Made by a program: the position numbers and the translations under genes. Below, one piece after another: positions 58,307-64,000 of a stretch of DNA of 64,000 bases. Origin of the DNA: Pomphorhynchus laevis (taxonomy: Eukaryota > Acanthocephala > Palaeacanthocephala > Echinorhynchida > Pomphorhynchidae). The notes under the pieces were generated by a model. That model had not been told where the DNA came from. It saw only the letters and a program-made list of their open reading frames with translations, and ran no database searches. The stretch covers positions 248,001 to 312,000 of the forward strand of contig WNNJ02001874.1 in assembly GCA_012934845.2 (NCBI GenBank). Reading direction: 5' to 3'. Each line of letters opens with the position of its first letter. The first letter of the stretch is position 1.

Positions 58307-58853
58307 TATTTATTTATATAAATATATAAATTATATAAATATAAAAATATATATTTAAATAAATATTTTCTTCACTCTCTCCACTAATAAATAATAAAAT
58401 TTCTTCAAGAGATTTTCACGATTTTGATGAATCATATATCTAAAATAGGTCATTAACATGTATTTAGCCCCGCTGCAATGTTGGGTCGATGAATAGGTGT
58501 CAAAACATGATAGATAGCAGTGCATCCTGATCATTTCTAATCTTTATTTTGTCGCATTGTATATTATTTATTAGTCAATTCATAAAAATCAATTTTATTT
58601 TATATTCTAACTTTATATAAATATAAATTATATAAAATCTTATATTATTTATAATTATTTATTTTATTTATTATTATCTTTAATTTATAGTATAAAATAT
58701 ATAGACTCAGCTGATATAACCAAATTATTAGAAATATGTAATATATAATATTACTTATTAGATATATTATCTAATATGTGAATATTCTAATTCAGAAGTA
58801 TTTAATGACTTGAAAATATTTAAAAAATACTATTTAATATATAAAAATTAAAT
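58307..58853. repeat. 547-bp duplication, first copy, block C
   Basis: Matches 61577-62123 at an offset of 3,270. Its right end (from about 58770) together with the following sequence to about 58945 also recurs upstream at 58127-58306. Confidence 0.9.
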
Positions 58854-60791
58854 AATAAAATTTCTTCAAGAGATTTTCACGATTTTGATGAATCATAGTG
58901 AAGTTGTTTCTCGAAAAATACCTATCAAAGCACAAAAGAATTTGGGAATATTTATTTTATAAAAATTAGATGTACAATGTGTTTGGCCAGTAAAAGCATT
59001 CCGCTGAGAAGATCACTATCTTTATATGATATAGCAGTATCATTCCTACATAAACGTTCATTTAAAATAAAATGAATTTTCATTTCTACATTATTATTCA
59101 TACACGAATCTATTATCTATTATTTCTACGTGAACGTTCATTTAAAATGAAATGAGTGTTCGTGTTACTTGTATAGGTTACCAGTTGTATCAAAATTCGC
59201 AAGCTTCTAATTGAGATATCAAGTTGTCATCAGAATAAAGTCTTTTCCTTATTGGTTTTAGCTTCTTTTCGTCATTATATCGCTTTATACAATCCATGAC
59301 TAAATCTTGTTTTGATATTATATGCCTAATGTTAAAAGCATTTTTATAGGTAAATAATCCTTATTTTACTGCGCTATTAAAAACTTTCGCATATTTTGCA
59401 TACGTGAATTGATACCTTTACAACAAATCATATCAAAGGATTTTATTGTCACAACTATAGAGTCTTTCTTAAATGATGGCAAACTTGTCTGCATTTGAAA
59501 TTAACTATCGACATTTGCTCGTAAGCTGCTTTGCATAATTATCTCAATCAAAACCCGATTCTGTATTGGACAGTTTTATCATCAGTCAGCAGGAAGTCGT
59601 AATTTTTATCTGGAAATCTTATCTTATTTTTCTACTACGTAACATCGTCTTGTTAGTTTCCTATCAAGAAATTAGTTTTTCTAATTTGAACGAATGCAAA
59701 TCTTCAGTAAATCTTTAAGCATCGAATGTAGGAAATTAATATAATTTTTAATCGATACTCAGCAATTCAATTATGTAACGTAAGCTACAATCACATGTCG
59801 AGTGTATTTTAAAATGTTGGCAGATTACTTAATTACTTTGAATTTACTTCTGGCAGAATATCAATGTAATTTACCAATTTATAAATAATTTATTAACTAT
59901 TGAAAAATAAATGTCATTTTAGATATTTTAAAATAATTTGCTATTTGACTTTATTGCTTCCATTCCACCTTGTAAAAGCATTAAATTATAAAAAATGTAT
60001 TATCAACTTATATGCCATGATGCTTCAAGGACAAACTATATAATTTATATTTGATTGCTAATATAAATTATATGCATTATATTATATAAGGATATAATCA
60101 AATCTTGCTAAATGTAAGAGATATAGATGGAAATACGAGTGAGAGTAACTTCATTTTTATTAGCTAAATATTAAAATATTATTGTATATTAAGATAATGC
60201 ATTATATTATAAATATTATATTCTGTATTATCTTTTTGTTAATTTCCATGATATATTTACATATGCAAATATTTAAATGTAAATAAGTTGATAGCAATCC
60301 ACATTTTAATTATCAAAATTTAATAATCAATTAATGAAATTAATTAATCATTATTGAAGATGTAAACTGTAAGATAACTAATTAAATAATTACTATTAAA
60401 GTATGATATACTAATCTATTATATAATTATTAATTAGTTGAATTTCTACTTGTTTTCAAATATTCCTGTCCGTGATATGCATCTAATGTTAGAGTATAAT
60501 TGTTCACTAATTTGTAAGCACACTTTCGTTTCTTAAATATTTGGCATTCTCTCCATATGATCATTCATCCAGAATGAATTCTGATGCATCGTATATAATT
60601 TATTTTATTGTATTTATAGATTTTCTATATTATGTATTTTGTTTAAAAATATTAATTTGAATCGCAAAATCAAGTGCATTGGATGATGTTCTAAAATTAC
60701 AAAAATGTATGGAAATTGCAAAGGAATTCATTGTTTAATAATGAATATTATAAATGAAAATTCATCAACGTACTATCGTCTTCTTATGATT

Positions 60792-61404
60792 ATGTAGAGA
60801 CCAAAACCTTATAGCATAGCAATTATTCCTGATGACCTATAATCTTAATTTTAATACATACATTTATTATTTATTTATCAATTCCTATTTATTAAATTCT
60901 TACTCAATAACAATCTGAATGATATTAAATCTATATATTAAATTATATATTTTTAAATCTAAAATAGTACAAAATACTTGGACTCAGTCAACTGATCTGA
61001 TTTAAAATTGTTTTTATCGAGAAATGAAAAAAGCATATTTTATAATAAATTTACATACAAAATGTATTTTATTTTAATAAAATATAAAAACAAAAACATT
61101 TAGATTGAAAATTCAAGATTTTTAAATAAAAAATCTGAATTATGAGAAAAAAATATTAGAAATATTATTTAAAATAGGTCATTAAGATGTATTTAGCCCC
61201 GCTGCAATGTTGGGTCGATGAATAGGTGTCAAAACATGATAGATAGCAGTGCCTCCTGATCATTTCTAATCTTTATTTTGTCGCATTGTATATTATTTAT
61301 AACTGAGTTAAATAACTCAGTTAACTTATATGATTGACGTAAATCGTGTTTGAAATATCTCAGATATTTTAATGTTTAGTAGAATACCCTCATTTTCTTT
61401 TGAT
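60792..61404. repeat. 613-bp duplication, second copy, block A
   Basis: Second copy of 57514-58126. It is followed by unique sequence 61405-61576 that the first copy lacks. Confidence 0.92.
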
Positions 61405-61553
61405 GCAGGACAAGCGTGAACACCTAAAGATTTTTGATATTGCAGGATGGCCAATATAATATGCTTTATAATATTTTAAAGATCAATTATATATTTGCAA
61501 TTTACAATAAAATTTCTATTATAAATTGATTGTTCACTCATATTGGATTTTTT

Positions 61554-61668
61554 ATTAGTGGAGAGTGTGAAGAAAATATTTATTTATATAAATATATAAA
61601 TTATATAAATATAAAAATATATATTTAAATAAATATTTTCTTCACTCTCTCCACTAATAAATAATAAA
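61554..61668. repeat. palindrome with 34-nt arms inside block C
   Basis: ttattagtggagagtgtgaa and the following aaatatttattta are mirrored by taaataaatattttcttcac and tctccactaataa. The first duplicate (58310-58400) keeps only the right arm. The left-arm motif also occurs once at about 10117-10152, just after the Penelope GIY-YIG fragment. Confidence 0.85.
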
Positions 61669-62123
61669 ATTTCTTCAAGAGATTTTCACGATTTTGATGA
61701 ATCATATATCTAAAATAGGTCATTAACATGTATTTAGCCCCGCTGCAATGTTGGGTCGATGAATAGGTGTCAAAACATGATAGATAGCAGTGCCTCCTGA
61801 TCATTTCTAATCTTTATTTTGTCGCATTGTATATTATTTATTAGTCAATTCATAAAAATCAATTTTATTTTATATTCTAACTTTATATAAATATAAATTA
61901 TATAAAATCTTATATTATTTATAATTATTTATTTTATTTATTATTATCTTTAATTTATAGTATAAAATATATAGACTCAGCTGATATAACCAAATTATTA
62001 GAAATATGTAATATATAATATTACTTATTAGATATATTATCTAATATGTGAATATTCTAATTCAGAAGTATTTAATGACTTGAAAATATTTAAAAAATAC
62101 TATTTAATATATAAAAATTAAAT

Positions 62124-63556
62124 TATTTATAAAATTATTAGTTTAATATTTAATATTTAAAAATTAAATCAATTAATAATCTTTTAAATTATTAATATTT
62201 AAATGTTAATATTCAACTAAAATCATTATAGGTTAATTTTATACATTTGTTATTAACCAAAATGTCATCTGTTTCGTTATATTACTGTTAATCGGCAATT
62301 GATTATCAAGTGATTTATAAATTCAGCCAACACTCTTGTTTATATAACCATGAAACAATTGATCTCAAATGCGTTATGTTATTAGTTTGAAATGTCATCT
62401 GTTTCGAATATAAAATCGGTTCAAATATAAATTCGAGCAAAAGGTTATTAAAATCTATAATTACTAAATAGATTTTAAGGAACAATTTTACTATTTATAA
62501 AATATTGTTAATTCAAAATAACAACAAAATTTTCAAATTATTACTGCAATCATGACAGTGATGTTGCTGAAAATTCTTCAACGCCTATCCTCTTCGTTTT
62601 TCCGTATGTATACACATTGAAGCTATATCCGCCTATAAAATGCAGACTTTGCATTTTAAAGCTTGATTGAAATAATTGGATGTAAGCGTGTGATTTTCGG
62701 CTATGAGTTTTGCTATAAGTTTTAAATCATGTTGACTGTCTATTCTGTTCTATTTCACATTTTACTTGCCTTATTATGAAAGATATAATGATCATTCTAA
62801 GCGTGATATTCGTCGTACTTTGACAACTTTCTAGACAAATAATAAAGATTTTCTTAAATAAATTCTTTACTTATGTAACTTGGTGGGTTTGAAGTTCGGT
62901 GCGAAGAATAAGTAGAAGCAAGATTATTAAAGGCGATTCAGTCCAATTTCCAAAATGCTCATTACACTCCATGTTCATTACAATTGCAAGCACTTATTTG
63001 CGTGATTAAATTCCACATCATCTAGAATACTAAACCACATATTGATTTTAATTACTTAATTCATCACTTAATCTCACTAGTAATTTAGATTCGACAAGTT
63101 TATATTTAATTATTAAATATAAAATATAATATTAATATTTAATTACTAAATATAGCAATCAAAATAATTACACATTTATAATAATTTATTATAAATGAAT
63201 TGATTTCTGTTTCTTCCTTTCTTTGAAGAAACAGAAATCGGGTATTTAAAAACCATAAAAAGCCAATTTTTGAGACGCGTGATTTAATAATATAGTGATG
63301 ATAATAGTGATTAATAATACAGAGATGTTCAGGGCATTTTATGTGCTTAAAGCGAAAACTAAATATTTTTTTCAGGATGAAATTAAATTAGACCCGAAGC
63401 TTTTTCTGGTATTGATTTTATTGTTGCAAATTTTTAAAATTTTAAAATGAGTTTGTTGCTATAGAAGAAATATCCTGCGTTTGCTTTTAGAGTTACACTA
63501 TAAATATTTATACATTAAATTATAAATAAAACTTGGTGAAACTGTTACTAGTTGCA
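62124..63556. other. AT-rich right flank
   Basis: No gene supported. It contains one hairpin, listed separately. Confidence 0.5.
63202..63239. repeat. 15-bp-arm perfect hairpin
   Basis: gatttctgtttcttc and gaagaaacagaaatc separated by 8 nt. Confidence 0.8.
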
Positions 63557-63783
63557 GGACATCTTGTAATTCTCAAATGTTGATCGATAATGATTGGCTG
63601 AATTTTCTCACTGGCGGTAAACATTGTGGTCCAAATATCACAAATCCAAGTTTTGATTTAAGTACAAAATTTTCAATGACAAATCTAAGTTTTGTTTTCA
63701 TTACCACAATTTTCACAGCCACTGGAAAATCCAGTGGGTACCAATAATTATCGATCAACTTATGATAAGTTCAAGATGTCCTG
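63557..63783. mobile_element. short inverted-repeat element (MITE-like), plus adjacent partial copy
   Basis: Starts aggacatcttg and ends caagatgtcct, with inner inverted words ttgatcgataa and ttatcgatcaa and central accacaattttcac against gtaaacattgtggt. A second left end, in the same orientation, begins at 63801 (aggacatctttt, ttgatcgatgat, ggcggtaaaaattgtggtt). The 61-codon - strand frame here is a by-product. Confidence 0.8.
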
Positions 63784-64000
63784 AAATTTGAAAGTGAATA
63801 GGACATCTTTTAAACTTATCAAATGTTGATCGATGATTATAGGTACCCACTAAATGTTTCAGGGGCGGTAAAAATTGTGGTTCAAAAGTCACAAGCCTGC
63901 AATTCCTACAGTTTTAAAGAAAGCACTCGCAGTCCATAGAGTTTACGGGTTCATTGAGTTTGTGAGTTGATAAATAAAAATCGATGTTTTTGTCTCTTCA

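Larger units (their letters stand above)
57280..62130. repeat. R1 repeat-family cluster
   Basis: Repeated modules of a head (words ccccgctgc, atgttgggtcga, gataacatagcag, cctcctgatgacc) and a tail (tagactcagttaactgatctg). Heads lie near 57340, 57910, 58457, 61189 and 61727, and tails near 57290, 57690, 58690, 60970 and 61970. The stretch 59000-60540 within it shows no repeat or gene that I can support. Confidence 0.8.

Noticed and set aside
47925-61840. CTGATGA with nearby GAAA in R1 heads as a ribozyme
   Set aside because: The order is wrong and no stem II forms beside CTGATGA. The visible pairing is the ctgctatgtt hairpin.

Overview
This window comes from a very AT-rich animal genome with many introns, most likely an invertebrate; I cannot name the lineage. 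The evidence is one large spliced gene with GT-AG introns, an animal-style SMG1 kinase, and remnants of Penelope-like, RTE-type and L2/CR1-type retroelements. There is no sign of operons, bacterial genes, CRISPR, or rRNA/tRNA genes.

Positions 1532-53368 on the + strand are one gene, an SMG1 orthologue. SMG1 is the PI3K-related kinase of nonsense-mediated mRNA decay that phosphorylates UPF1. I traced about 50 exons whose phases join without conflict, giving about 7.9 kb of coding sequence (about 2,630 codons) in 51.8 kb. The window opens inside the helical-repeat region, so roughly the first thousand residues lie upstream. The order is helical repeats and FAT domain (1532-16916), kinase N-lobe (18265-22023), kinase core (25075-30594), long C-terminal region (31887-52795) and FATC domain (53041-53368). 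Three introns are only 16, 16 and 19 nt long.

The long introns hold most of the repeats: LINE 3' ends and a 16-bp minisatellite (4.9-6.5 kb); a ubiquilin-like UBA exon on the - strand (7.2 kb); a Penelope GIY-YIG end (9.4 kb); a partial copy of an SMG1 exon (13.5 kb); palindromic MITEs (15.1 and 17.7 kb); Penelope RT (20.9 kb); RTE 3' ends (28.8 and 33.1 kb); an inverted pair carrying hammerhead-like ribozyme motifs (30.8-31.2 kb); a 372-bp tandem satellite (37-38.5 kb); several Penelope RT fragments (41.5-48.3 kb); and a 1.1-kb foldback (48.9-50.0 kb).

Downstream of SMG1 the sequence is mostly one dispersed repeat family, here called R1 (about 54-62 kb), including a partly rearranged 1.3-kb duplication. 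It also holds a second UBA fragment (53.9 kb), one unidentified 126-codon ORF (56.2 kb), and a small inverted-repeat element at the right end.
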